Source of the DNA: Streptococcus australis ATCC 700641
GTDB taxonomy: Bacteria; Bacillota; Bacilli; Lactobacillales; Streptococcaceae
Length of the DNA: 64,000 bases
Direction of reading: 5' to 3'
Assembly (NCBI RefSeq): GCF_000186465.1
Contig: NZ_GL636091.1
Span: 1,436,981-1,500,980, forward strand
Below, piece by piece: positions 34,656 to 43,168 of the stretch (positions are counted from its first letter, which is position 1; every line of letters begins with the position of its first letter). The notes beneath the pieces were generated by a model that had not been told where the DNA came from, did not search any database, and saw only the letters and a program-made list of their open reading frames with translations. A program made the translations under genes and the position numbers.

Positions 34656-35150
34656 ATGACTCAAGAAATTGACTTAGAAAAATACCATCAGTTAGCGCTC
34701 CAAAAGCAAAAGGAGCATCGCAAGGTATTGGCGAATCTGAAAAAGAAGCCCCCTAAAAATCTAGATAAAATAGCGCAAGAGATTCACGATGAAGTATTTC
34801 AAGAAATTGATTGTACCGCCTGCGCCAACTGCTGTAAGACCCTAGGACCCGATTTTAAAGAAGCTGATATCACGCGCATTGCCAAGTATTTCAAGATGAA
34901 GTTGCCTGCCTTTGAAGCAGAGTTTTTAGAAGTCGATGAAGATGGAGACAAGGTTTTTAAATCCATGCCTTGCCCTTTCTTGGGTGGCGATAATCTCTGT
35001 TCTATCTATGATGTGCGTCCCAAGGCTTGCCGAGAATTCCCTCATACGGACCGCAAGAAAATCTACCAGATCAATCATTTGACCATCAAGAATACCCTCA
35101 CTTGCCCAGCAGCCTATTTATTTGTAGAAAAATTAAAGGATCGTTTGTAA
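34656..35150 (+). CDS. YkgJ-type cysteine-cluster protein
   Basis: This 164-residue protein has the cysteine set CTACANCC (about 50-57), CPFLGGDNLCSIYDVRPKAC (about 109-128) and a late CPA near 152, typical of the YkgJ/UPF0153 family. That family binds a metal, probably zinc or an iron-sulfur cluster. REFPH near 130 is also conserved. Cellular function is unknown. Its stop overlaps the ATG of the next HAD gene by one base (TAATG). Confidence 0.88.
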   Translation: MTQEIDLEKYHQLALQKQKEHRKVLANLKKKPPKNLDKIAQEIHDEVFQEIDCTACANCCKTLGPDFKEADITRIAKYFKMKLPAFEAEFLEVDEDGDKVFKSMPCPFLGGDNLCSIYDVRPKACREFPHTDRKKIYQINHLTIKNTLTCPAAYLFVEKLKDRL

Positions 35151-35836
35151 TGACATATTCATTTTTACTATTTGACCTAGACCACACCTTGTTGGACTTT
35201 GATACAGCGGAGGAAGTGGCCTTAACACAATTTCTCAAGGACCAGGGGGTTCAGGATATTCAAGCCTTTAAGGATTACTACAAACCCATGAACCAAGGGC
35301 TTTGGAAGGATTTGGAGCAAAAAAAGATTAGTAAAAAAGATTTGATTAATAGCCGGTTTGCAATCGCCTTTGCCCATTTTGGAAGACAAGTAGATGGTGA
35401 AGAAATGGCTTTGCGTTACCAGGATTATATCCGTCAACAAGGACAGAGCTTTCCAGGAGCGGAAGACTTGCTGGCCAAGTTGGTAGAAAGAGGTTACCAG
35501 CTCTACGGTGCTACCAACGGCGTTACCGCTATTCAGCAAGGGCGTTTGAAGCAATCTTCCATCACCCCTTATTTCAAAGATATCTTCATTTCTGAACAAT
35601 TAGGAACTCAAAAACCGGAAGTGGCCTTTTATGAAAAGATCGGGAACCTGATCCCAGGTTTTACCAAGGAGCAAGCTCTCATGATTGGGGATTCTCTGAC
35701 GGCCGATATCGCCGGAGGGAATGCTGGAGGGATTGATACCGTCTGGTACAATCCGGATCACAAAGAAAATACCAGTCAAGCAGTGCCAACCTATGTCGTT
35801 GCTGACTATCAAGAGTTATTGGATATCCTTAAGTAA
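35150..35836 (+). CDS. HAD nucleotidase, YjjG type
   Basis: This 228-residue protein has motif I FDLDHTLLDF near 8-17, motif II YGATNGV near 118, Lys in TQKPEVAFYEKI near 155 and motif III MIGDSLTADIAGG near 180. The helical cap and the ATNGVT signature match YjjG-type phosphatases, which hydrolyse non-canonical pyrimidine nucleotides (family knowledge). Start at 35150 overlaps the previous stop and has AAAGGA upstream; the longer frame runs through the previous gene. Confidence 0.9.
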   Translation: MTYSFLLFDLDHTLLDFDTAEEVALTQFLKDQGVQDIQAFKDYYKPMNQGLWKDLEQKKISKKDLINSRFAIAFAHFGRQVDGEEMALRYQDYIRQQGQSFPGAEDLLAKLVERGYQLYGATNGVTAIQQGRLKQSSITPYFKDIFISEQLGTQKPEVAFYEKIGNLIPGFTKEQALMIGDSLTADIAGGNAGGIDTVWYNPDHKENTSQAVPTYVVADYQELLDILK

Positions 35837-35849
35837 AGATTTATTACAA

Positions 35850-35872
35850 ACTAGCTCTCGGGCTAGTTTTTT
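35850..35872 (+). terminator. Terminator after the YjjG-type gene
   Basis: ACTAGC/GCTAGT stem with TCTCGG loop and following T6. It lies only 15 bases before the next start codon. Confidence 0.8.
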
Positions 35873-35880
35873 GTTATTAT
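35872..35880 (+). promoter_or_regulatory. Extended -10 adjoining a start codon
   Basis: TGTTATTAT ends 6 bases before the ATG at 35887, so the expected transcription start is the ATG itself. No ribosome site is visible between. Confidence 0.45.
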
Positions 35881-35886
35881 GGATAA

Positions 35887-36636
35887 ATGAATATATTTAA
35901 ACAAATACCATTCAACATCAAGAAATGGGTCGGCTACCTGGTTCGTGCATTCTTCACAGTGGTCGCTCTCTTGATTTGTTTTCTCTTTTATTTTACTAAT
36001 CAAGAAGAAAAGAAAATCCAAGAGCAAATTTCTGGCTTTTATCAGGAAGCGGGATTTAAAGGTGACGTAAGTTTTAAAGCAGCTGAACTCCATGGCATCT
36101 CGACCAAATATGCTTATAGCTATCAAGAAGGAGTTCAGGGAAAGACAGTTCAGTTTGACTTTCCCTATGCAAGCCTCCTATCCAAAGAAGAAATTGGGAG
36201 AAATTATGACACGGCTGAAGAACTGGCTCAACATTACAACAGTTGGTTAGTAGCTCCGTTCTTTGAAAGAGCCTTTACGGAATCTCAAGGATTTCAACAA
36301 TTAAAGCAAGAGATAAAAGAGCGATTTCATCAACAAGGCCTCGAGGTAAGTGAGGTTGGTCTCAACTTACCAATCCAAAATCCCGATTTTGAAGATCAAT
36401 TGGCAAGAGACTTACTGGCTGCTGAAAAAGCTGGAGAAACGGATCTTCGAGGGATTCTGACCTTGGATTATGCTACCTACCGCCAAATTAAGGGATTTTC
36501 CTTTACCGTTACAGTGACTTCCCTCGCCAAAGAATATGAAGGGAAGCACTTGGATGTATCCGGTCTTCCCCCTGGGAACTATGTGATTGAATCGGATACA
36601 AAAAATGAAGGATCTTATTACTTTGAGATCGATTAA
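35887..36636 (+). CDS. Membrane-anchored protein of unknown function
   Basis: This 249-residue protein has one N-terminal helix (about 18-38, preceded by basic residues) and a long outer domain without recognised motifs. Notable stretches are YAYSYQEGVQGKTVQFDFPY (about 78-97) and a C-terminal DVSGLPPGNYVIESDTKNEG (about 222-241). The start has no ribosome-binding sequence. The extended -10 at 35872-35880 would make the transcript leaderless, which is unusual in this genus. No family assigned. Confidence 0.7.
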   Translation: MNIFKQIPFNIKKWVGYLVRAFFTVVALLICFLFYFTNQEEKKIQEQISGFYQEAGFKGDVSFKAAELHGISTKYAYSYQEGVQGKTVQFDFPYASLLSKEEIGRNYDTAEELAQHYNSWLVAPFFERAFTESQGFQQLKQEIKERFHQQGLEVSEVGLNLPIQNPDFEDQLARDLLAAEKAGETDLRGILTLDYATYRQIKGFSFTVTVTSLAKEYEGKHLDVSGLPPGNYVIESDTKNEGSYYFEID

Positions 36637-36665
36637 AAAATTTTTAATAGTGTCAAGTTTTTTTC

Positions 36666-36693
36666 TTGACAGGTCTATAAAATGTGTTATAAT
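36666..36693 (+). promoter_or_regulatory. rpsP promoter
   Basis: Consensus TTGACA (36666-36671) and TATAAT (36688-36693) are 16 bases apart, as expected for a highly expressed ribosomal gene. The leader is about 60 bases. Confidence 0.85.
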
Positions 36694-36759
36694 AGATCAT
36701 GTGCTAAATAGCTTGTCTATTTCACCGAAAATTAAAATATAGAAAAGAGACTTATAAAA

Positions 36760-37032
36760 ATGGCAGTTAAAATTCGTTTGACTCGTATGGGTTCTAAGAA
36801 AAAACCTTACTACCGTATCAACGTAGCAGATTCACGTTCACCACGTGATGGACGTTTCATCGAAACAGTTGGAACTTACAATCCACTTGTTGAAGAAAAC
36901 CAAGTAACTTTGAAAGAAGACCGCGTTCTTGCATGGTTGGCTGATGGAGCTCAACCTTCAGATACAGTTCGCAATATCCTTTCAAAAGAAGGTGTATTGA
37001 AGAAATTCCACGATTCTAAATTCTCAAAATAA
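36760..37032 (+). CDS. rpsP: 30S ribosomal protein S16
   Basis: This 90-residue ribosomal protein has the family start [33 protein letters not shown] near 36-48 and [12 protein letters not shown] near 67. Length and sequence are those of streptococcal S16. It leads an operon with the KH-domain protein. Confidence 0.99.
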   Translation: MAVKIRLTRMGSKKKPYYRINVADSRSPRDGRFIETVGTYNPLVEENQVTLKEDRVLAWLADGAQPSDTVRNILSKEGVLKKFHDSKFSK

Positions 37033-37051
37033 TCATAAAGTAGGTTGATGT

Positions 37052-37291
37052 ATGGATACGATTGAAAATCTTATTATTGCAATTGTGAAACCCTTGATTT
37101 CACAACCGGATGCCTTAACCATCAAGATCGAAGATACTCCTGAATTCTTGGAGTACCACCTTGACCTTGATCCTAGCGATGTTGGTCGAGTGATCGGTCG
37201 GAAAGGTCGCACCATTTCTGCGATAAGAACGATTGTCTACTCTGTCCCAACTGAAGATAAAAAAGTAAGAATCGTTATTGACGAAAAATAA
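37052..37291 (+). CDS. khpA: KH-domain RNA-binding protein KhpA
   Basis: This 79-residue protein consists of one KH domain with the GRKG loop in [18 protein letters not shown] (about 46-63). KhpA acts with KhpB/EloR to control cell elongation and division in streptococci (family knowledge). It begins 20 bases after rpsP and shares its promoter. Confidence 0.95.
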   Translation: MDTIENLIIAIVKPLISQPDALTIKIEDTPEFLEYHLDLDPSDVGRVIGRKGRTISAIRTIVYSVPTEDKKVRIVIDEK

Positions 37292-37295
37292 AAGG

Positions 37296-37317
37296 CGGGA
37301 CTCTGTCCCGTTTTTTT
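37296..37317 (+). terminator. rpsP-khpA terminator
   Basis: CGGGAC/GTCCCG stem, TCT loop and T7. Confidence 0.9.
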
Positions 37318-37333
37318 GTTGCAAGGAGAAGCT

Positions 37334-37666
37334 ATGAAAGAAGTGACCATTCGGCAATTACAAGCCTATTTAAAAGAACATTACAAAGACGGTCGTACGG
37401 AAGAAGGTCTGTTTATCAAGCTCGTCGAAGAGGTTGGGGAAGTTGCCGAGGTCTTAAATGGTCGTTCTGGACGAAAAGAAGGGGTTCAGGACTCAAATGA
37501 GGAATTGGCCAAAGAACTGGCTGATATCATACACTATACGGTTGCCATCGCTGCCATTAATGAGATTGACCTTACTAAAACAATTTTTGAAAAAGATAAA
37601 ACAGCAGCTGTCAAATACCAGCACCAGAAGGATTTGGAGCAGTTTCTAGCAGAAAAGAGCATTTGA
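37334..37666 (+). CDS. MazG-like nucleotide pyrophosphohydrolase
   Basis: This 110-residue all-alpha NTP pyrophosphohydrolase has the metal-binding pattern EEVGEVAEVL (about 24-33) and EELAKELADIIHYT (about 48-61), the EExxE...ExxD signature. It likely hydrolyses a (modified) nucleoside triphosphate to monophosphate. CAAGGAGAA before the ATG at 37334 fixes the start. It follows the khpA terminator closely, and no separate promoter is clear. Confidence 0.82.
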   Translation: MKEVTIRQLQAYLKEHYKDGRTEEGLFIKLVEEVGEVAEVLNGRSGRKEGVQDSNEELAKELADIIHYTVAIAAINEIDLTKTIFEKDKTAAVKYQHQKDLEQFLAEKSI

Positions 37667-37741
37667 GAAAATCCTTTGAACGTGATAAAATAAAACGTAA
37701 GGTTGTTAAGTGAATTGTTGTTTAGAAAGAGTTGTTTTGAT

Positions 37742-38524
37742 ATGAACCGATTTGAAGTAACTACAAAGATTGGTTGTTTCTCTGTTACTTATAAAAAGAG
37801 AAATAAAGTACTAGTTTGTTTAAATGGTGCTGGTTTGATACCGAGTTATGAAAATTTTCTACCAATACTTGAAAAACTTCCTTCCTCAATAGGTTACCTT
37901 ACGATTGATTTTCCGAATACAGGTAGGAGTCCGATTCATAATCAAACAGGAATTAATTTGGATAATCTTGTTGAAGCGGTATACGAAATCCTGAAAGGAT
38001 TGGAAATTTCCAATTATATACTTTGTGTTCATAGTTTAAGTGGTGTTTTGGCTTTAAAGTTAATGAGTCAACCAATTAAGTGTCAAGCCTTGATAGCAAT
38101 TGAACCAACAACAAAAAATATAATGTTTGCTGATTTTTCAAAAAATCCTTATCCAAAAATGGAAGAGCAAATGAGAATGATCGAAGAATGTGGTCCGGAA
38201 AATTATTTTAAGGGACTAACTCAAGCAACATTTGAACCTGAAACTGATAGACTGATTTGGAAATTGATGGAAGAAAAGGGCTTAGAATTGGAAAAGCAAG
38301 TTCCTGGATTTCAGATATCTGTAAATATTACTTCTGAAGATTTTGATAGTTTGTCCTTAGCAGATAATATTCCTGTTTTCGTATTTTGTCAGGCGTACAG
38401 AGAAAAAGAGTACAGAGATTCAGAATATTGGAATTCTAATACAAAACTCATTCTAGGTGGAAACCACCACTATCTACAGTGGTCAGAATCGGAAAAAATT
38501 GCAGCTCTTATTAGAGAACTGTAG
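37742..38524 (+). CDS. Alpha/beta hydrolase
   Basis: This 260-residue protein has the alpha/beta hydrolase layout. An oxyanion region is seen in VCLNGAGLIPSY (about 23-34), the nucleophile elbow is CVHSLSG near 98-104 with Ser, and a C-terminal His lies in LGGNHHYLQW near 240. The usual GHSMGG elbow reads VHSLSG. It is noticeably AT-rich compared with rimM and trmD and has a weak ribosome site, which suggests later acquisition. The start at 37742 is preferred because the longer frame lacks a ribosome site. The substrate is unknown. Confidence 0.75.
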   Translation: MNRFEVTTKIGCFSVTYKKRNKVLVCLNGAGLIPSYENFLPILEKLPSSIGYLTIDFPNTGRSPIHNQTGINLDNLVEAVYEILKGLEISNYILCVHSLSGVLALKLMSQPIKCQALIAIEPTTKNIMFADFSKNPYPKMEEQMRMIEECGPENYFKGLTQATFEPETDRLIWKLMEEKGLELEKQVPGFQISVNITSEDFDSLSLADNIPVFVFCQAYREKEYRDSEYWNSNTKLILGGNHHYLQWSESEKIAALIREL

Positions 38525-38560
38525 AGATAAATTAATTAAAAGAGGAATATAAAGAATAAA

Positions 38561-39079
38561 ATGAATTATTTTAACGTTGGGAAAATTGTCAATACCCAAG
38601 GCTTACAAGGAGAGATGCGGGTCTTGTCTGTGACAGACTTTGCGGAAGAGCGTTTTAAAAAAGGAGCTGAATTGGCCCTCTTTGATGAGAAGGATCAGTT
38701 TGTCCAAACAGTGACCATTGCTAGCCACCGCAAGCACAAGAACTTCGACATCATCAAGTTTAAGGATATGTACCATATCAATGCCATCGAAAAGTTCAAG
38801 GGTTTTAGCCTCAAAGTTGCTGAGGGAGACTTGACAGATTTGGATGAGGGTGAGTTTTATTACCATGAGATCATTGGCCTTGATGTATACGAAAATGACA
38901 ACCTCATCGGTCAGATCAAGGAAATCCTGCAACCAGGTGCCAATGATGTTTGGGTCGTAAAACGCAAAGGAAAACGTGACCTTCTCCTGCCTTATATCCC
39001 ACCAGTAGTCCTCAGTATTGATATCCCAGGAAATCGGGTGGATGTAGACATCTTAGAAGGGTTAGACGATGAAGATTGA
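38561..39079 (+). CDS. rimM: 16S rRNA processing protein RimM
   Basis: This 172-residue protein begins [20 protein letters not shown], the RimM N-domain, and has a C-terminal PRC barrel (about 95-170, with [13 protein letters not shown] and [10 protein letters not shown]). It assists assembly of the 30S head with S19. AGAGGAA precedes it. Its last 11 bases overlap trmD, the conserved order in bacteria. Confidence 0.97.
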   Translation: MNYFNVGKIVNTQGLQGEMRVLSVTDFAEERFKKGAELALFDEKDQFVQTVTIASHRKHKNFDIIKFKDMYHINAIEKFKGFSLKVAEGDLTDLDEGEFYYHEIIGLDVYENDNLIGQIKEILQPGANDVWVVKRKGKRDLLLPYIPPVVLSIDIPGNRVDVDILEGLDDED

Positions 39080-39785
39080 TATTTTAACCCTCTTTCCAGA
39101 AATGTTTTCGCCTTTGGAGCACTCTATTGTCGGAAAGGCGCGTGAAAAGGGAATTCTCGAGATCAACTACCATAATTTCCGTGAAAACGCAGAGAAAGCC
39201 CGTCATGTGGATGATGAACCTTATGGTGGCGGGCAGGGCATGCTCTTACGCGCTCAGCCCATTTTCGATACCTTTGATGCCATTGAGAAAAAGAACCCGC
39301 GCGTGATCTTACTTGATCCAGCAGGTCGGACCTTTGATCAAAGTTACGCAGAAGAATTAGCTCAAGAAGAAGAATTGATCTTTATCTGCGGTCACTATGA
39401 GGGCTACGACGAACGGATCAAGACCTTAGTGACAGATGAGATTTCTCTCGGCGATTATGTCTTGACCGGTGGTGAGCTAGCTGCCATGACCATGATTGAT
39501 GCGACAGTTCGCTTGATTCCAGAGGTGATCGGAAAAGAGTCCAGTCACCAGGATGATAGTTTCTCGTCTGGGCTTCTAGAATATCCTCAATACACTCGGC
39601 CCTATGAATACCGAGGGATGACAGTTCCAGATGTCCTCATGAGTGGTCACCATGAAAATATCCGTCAATGGCGTCTCTATCAGAGTTTGAAAAAGACCTT
39701 GGAGCGTCGCCCTGATCTGCTAGAAAACTATAAATTGACAGCAGAAGAAGAGAAGATATTGGAGAAAATTAAACAAGAAGAATAA
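39069..39785 (+). CDS. trmD: tRNA (guanine-N1-)-methyltransferase
   Basis: This 238-residue enzyme makes m1G37 in tRNAs and prevents +1 frameshifting. The SAM trefoil-knot motifs are intact: [13 protein letters not shown] (about 55-67), [12 protein letters not shown] (about 110-121) and [14 protein letters not shown] (about 132-145). It overlaps rimM by 11 bases and a terminator follows directly. Confidence 0.98.
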   Translation: MKIDILTLFPEMFSPLEHSIVGKAREKGILEINYHNFRENAEKARHVDDEPYGGGQGMLLRAQPIFDTFDAIEKKNPRVILLDPAGRTFDQSYAEELAQEEELIFICGHYEGYDERIKTLVTDEISLGDYVLTGGELAAMTMIDATVRLIPEVIGKESSHQDDSFSSGLLEYPQYTRPYEYRGMTVPDVLMSGHHENIRQWRLYQSLKKTLERRPDLLENYKLTAEEEKILEKIKQEE

Positions 39786-39805
39786 CAGCCTTTGCTGTTT
39801 TTCTT
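39785..39805 (+). terminator. trmD terminator
   Basis: ACAGC/GCTGT stem followed by TTTTCTTTT. Confidence 0.75.
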
Positions 39806-39917
39806 TTGCCATAAAAATAATAAAAAATCTTCCTCATCCTACTAGTTATTGGTAACAAAATGTGGTATTCTAAAGTGGAGAGAGAAGAGATATGAAAAAG
39901 TTTTGGTGGTATTTGCA

Positions 39918-42125
39918 ATGGGCAAAAAAATAAGAAAATCAGTCTTTACAACGGGTGTCGCAGAGACAACCCTCTTTTCAGGTTTGGCTGGACATAAGGC
40001 GCAAGCAGAGGAGATCGCCCAGAAGGACACTGCTGATCAGCAATCGACGGATGTGATTGGAATGGATACAAGTTTTATGGATGTGGATATCTTAAATGAA
40101 CAGTTGTTAAAAGCTGAAAAAAGAGTAGAAGACCAACGTTTGCGCTTGAATCAAGCTCAATCTGAATACAATGTAGCCAAATCTGGTCTGGAAGCTGCGG
40201 AAGCGAACCTGCAAATCACTGAAACAAGGATTCAAGACTCCAATCTAAGCTCCATTGGCAAAACTGAGAATGAAGTTGCGGTTGCTGAAGCAGTTGTTAT
40301 TTTAGAAGAAGAGAAGGTACGCCAAGCAACAGAATCTGATCAACAAGTCCGTTCTGCTATAAAGAATCAAGAGAATAAAATCGCTGCTCAACAGTTGCTT
40401 GTTGATATTGCAGGTAATGAATTGAGAAAAGCCAAACAACCCATCCAGAACGATGAGACAGTATTAGCCAATGCACAGCAAAAAGAGGAGCAGGCGCAAA
40501 ACGAAGTAAAAATAGCTCAAGCATTAGTGGTTAATTTGACAGAAACTCATGCCAATGTGCCCCAGGTCTTAAAGCAGGTTTCCAGTGAGATTGCTGGTGC
40601 ACAGGAGAAAATTGAGAGATTAGCCCATCAAATTTCCCTAAAAGAAGTGGAGTTAGAACAGGTCCGTGAAGCGGCAATGCTGAGTCCCATCAATCTTCAA
40701 CAGGCAAGCTATGAGACCTTACTTCAAGAGTGGGCCAAGGCAGGTGACCAAGGCGCTGTCGAAGCCTTGGCTCTTTATCGCCGTAGGAGTGAAGAGGACC
40801 AGCTGGCAGGTGGAAAGGTCACTAGATTAGATAACGTCTTAAAAGCGTTAGAAATTGTTGATGCCGTCAATCAATATCGGCGCCAGGCTGGTTTAGCGGA
40901 ACTTTTGGTAGCTCCTTATCAGTTACCTGCTAGTCAACTCCAAACAGAGTACTATGTAAACCATCGGTCAGAACAGTCCAACTTCCAGGAGAATGAAAAT
41001 GTGGCTTGGGGGTATCGGCCTAGAGAAGCTGTTGCCATCTGGTATAGTGAAAAAGACCTCTATCGTCAACTGGCTCATCAATATGGTTTATCGACGGATG
41101 AAAGTCAGTTAGATCCTAGACAAATCTCCAGAAAAGTGGAACCGGAGCTATTTGCTAAGGTTGGACACTATGTCCACATGATGGGAAATCAATACAAGGC
41201 CATTTCAGTTGCCTATGATCCAGATTTAGAAGTATCTCAAGCAGCTTTCTTTGAAGAAGGAAGTCCGCTTTATACCAGTGAAGAACTGACCAAGTGGATG
41301 AGAAAAGTTGCCGATGCAAGGACGACAAAAGCAGATGTGAAGGCTGTAAAAAATACATTGGAGAGTCTAAAGGTCGAAAAGATTAACCAAGAGTCTCGCA
41401 TCAATATTCTTTCTGGTCATTTATTCGATGTCAAGAATTCTCTTGCAAGTCATGAGCAACTATTGGCGCGTGCACAACGTAACCTAGCTTCAGCGATGAA
41501 AAAATGGCAGGCTGCGTCGACAGAAGTCAAGGAAGCGGAAAACTCACTGGCAGTATCACGAGCTCGTATACAAGGTAGTATTAGCCCGAAAGAAAAAGCC
41601 TTGAAAAATGTTACTCTAGCATTAGAAGAAGATAAAAAGCAATTAGAAGCTTTACAGAATGCAGCGAAAGAGACTGCATCTAAGCTTGAAGGAGCACATG
41701 CCCAACTTCAAATCGCTCAAAAACAATTAATGCAAGCAAAAAGTCATCTAAAACTGTTTACCAATTCATCTGAACTGCTAGTTGATGCCCAGGCCTTGGT
41801 GGCTTCCGCAAAAACTGAACTCGAAGAGAAAAAAGCACAGTTTGAGGCAGAGTTTGAAACTTTTATGTCTTATCAAAAAGAGGCTAGCGATTTCAGGAGT
41901 CGGATAGAGAAGATTAAGTCGAGTGATAATGGAGAAAAATCTGCAGTAGCAGGGGAGGAAGGAGCAACTTATCAGGCTCAGCTTTCTCAAGATGATTCTA
42001 GTCAAACAGAGGATCCGTTAGAAGCTGAAGATGACTTTCAAGAAGATGCAGGAAGAGAAGAAAAAAAGAGAAAAAAGGGATTATCTAAATGGTTCCGAGG
42101 ACTTGGGTTTAAAAAAGATCAATAG
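39918..42125 (+). CDS. Secreted coiled-coil protein with CAP domain; 5' frame interrupted
   Basis: This 735-residue frame has a signal-like start (KKIRKSVFTTGVAETTLFSGLAG, AQA-EE cleavage near 32). A long coiled coil (about 45-270), a CAP/SCP domain (about 305-435, with NENVAWG, AIWYSEKDLY and GHYVHMM), a second coiled coil (about 460-660) and an acidic-basic tail follow. It resembles SEC10/PgrA-like streptococcal surface proteins but has no LPxTG anchor. The best ribosome site and extended -10 (TGGTATTCT, 39863-39871) point to the ATG at 39892. That frame reads MKKFWWYLQWAKK and stops at 39931 unless one base is gained at the A7 run 39924-39930. The ATG at 39918 is a fallback without a ribosome site. 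Confidence 0.7.
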   Translation: MGKKIRKSVFTTGVAETTLFSGLAGHKAQAEEIAQKDTADQQSTDVIGMDTSFMDVDILNEQLLKAEKRVEDQRLRLNQAQSEYNVAKSGLEAAEANLQITETRIQDSNLSSIGKTENEVAVAEAVVILEEEKVRQATESDQQVRSAIKNQENKIAAQQLLVDIAGNELRKAKQPIQNDETVLANAQQKEEQAQNEVKIAQALVVNLTETHANVPQVLKQVSSEIAGAQEKIERLAHQISLKEVELEQVREAAMLSPINLQQASYETLLQEWAKAGDQGAVEALALYRRRSEEDQLAGGKVTRLDNVLKALEIVDAVNQYRRQAGLAELLVAPYQLPASQLQTEYYVNHRSEQSNFQENENVAWGYRPREAVAIWYSEKDLYRQLAHQYGLSTDESQLDPRQISRKVEPELFAKVGHYVHMMGNQYKAISVAYDPDLEVSQAAFFEEGSPLYTSEELTKWMRKVADARTTKADVKAVKNTLESLKVEKINQESRINILSGHLFDVKNSLASHEQLLARAQRNLASAMKKWQAASTEVKEAENSLAVSRARIQGSISPKEKALKNVTLALEEDKKQLEALQNAAKETASKLEGAHAQLQIAQKQLMQAKSHLKLFTNSSELLVDAQALVASAKTELEEKKAQFEAEFETFMSYQKEASDFRSRIEKIKSSDNGEKSAVAGEEGATYQAQLSQDDSSQTEDPLEAEDDFQEDAGREEKKRKKGLSKWFRGLGFKKDQ

Positions 42126-42230
42126 CTGTAAAAGCTGATGAAATCAGCGTGGTAGAGCCGACTCAACCACTGCGTCTTGCTCGACAATCTAAAGAAAATT
42201 GAGAGGCTAGGATTTTTGTTCCAGCCTCTT
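42126..42230. repeat. Truncated modular hairpin repeat R3
   Basis: Only the 3' part of the R1/R2 element is present: CTGTAAAAGCTGATGAAATC onward, through CTCAACCACTGCGTCTTGC to the closing GGCTAGGA...CCAGCC hairpin. It begins directly after the stop codon of the CAP-domain gene, so the first hairpin is missing. The last stem should terminate that gene. The remaining 42231-42360 shows nothing recognisable. Confidence 0.8.
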
Positions 42231-42364
42231 TTTCTTGCGCAGAAAGTTGAAATTGGTGAATTATTTAACGGTTTACAGGACTATGATTGATGGTTCAATA
42301 GGTAGTTTAAAAGTTAGAGTAATAGAAAAAATGATAGAAAATGAAAGAAAATGATATTTAGTGC

Positions 42365-42412
42365 TTGACTTTGAAAGATAAGAGAGTATAATAGTCCTTG
42401 TAATCGTTTCCG
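42365..42412 (+). promoter_or_regulatory. Fructose operon promoter with cre-like site
   Basis: TTGACT (42365-42370) and TATAAT (42387-42392) are 16 bases apart. TGTAATCGTTTCCG at 42399-42412 matches 12 of 14 positions of the CcpA-binding cre consensus and covers the expected transcription start. CcpA repression of this operon in the presence of preferred sugars is inferred. Confidence 0.65.
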
Positions 42413-42424
42413 AAAGGAGGTTAT

Positions 42425-43168
42425 ATGTTAAAATCTGAACGAAAACACATCATTTTAGAAAAGGTTATCAAAGAGCGAATCGTCTCTATTGAAGATTTGG
42501 TCCAAGAGTTAAACTCCTCAGAATCAACGGTTCGACGTGATTTGGATGAATTAGAAGCTGAGAATAAACTGAGACGGATTCACGGTGGGGCTGAAAGTCT
42601 TCATTCCTTGCAGGAAGAAGAAAGCAATAAAGATAAAGCAATCAAAAACGTGCAAGAAAAATCTGCTATTGCAAAAAAAGCAGCAGAATTGATCAAAGAT
42701 TTTGAAGTTGTCTTTATCGATGCAGGAACTACCAATGAATTATTAGTTCATGAGTTGGCCAATCCAACCGTTACAGTTGTGACCAATTCCATTCACCATG
42801 CAGCTAGTTTAGTGGAGAGAGATATTCCGACGGTCATCATCGGCGGGATGGTCAAAACGTCGACTGACGCTAGCATCGGAGGAATAGCTTTGAATCAAAT
42901 CGGCCAGTTGAGCTTCGATCGAGCTTTTATTGGGATGAATGGCGTCGACCTGGAGTCCTACAGCACACCGGATCTTGAAGAAGGGGCCGTCAAACGCGCC
43001 ATTCTAGAGAATGCAAAGAATACTTACATTCTTCTAGACTCGTCGAAACTTGGGCGGACATCTTTTGTTAAGGTAGCCCCGGTTAAGAGAGCAACCATCA
43101 TTACCAATGCTTCAGATACGGAAATCCTTTCTAAATTAAAAGAAAAAACGGAGGTTATAGAGGTTTGA
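42425..43168 (+). CDS. fruR: DeoR-family regulator of the fructose operon
   Basis: This 247-residue regulator has an N-terminal helix-turn-helix (SIEDLVQELNSSESTVRRDL, about 20-39) and the C-terminal DeoR sensor domain with IDAGTTNELL near 98 and VTNSIHHA near 120. FruR proteins respond to fructose 1-phosphate, the product of the PTS encoded downstream. AAAGGAGG precedes the ATG. Its stop overlaps fruK by 4 bases. Confidence 0.93.
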   Translation: MLKSERKHIILEKVIKERIVSIEDLVQELNSSESTVRRDLDELEAENKLRRIHGGAESLHSLQEEESNKDKAIKNVQEKSAIAKKAAELIKDFEVVFIDAGTTNELLVHELANPTVTVVTNSIHHAASLVERDIPTVIIGGMVKTSTDASIGGIALNQIGQLSFDRAFIGMNGVDLESYSTPDLEEGAVKRAILENAKNTYILLDSSKLGRTSFVKVAPVKRATIITNASDTEILSKLKEKTEVIEV

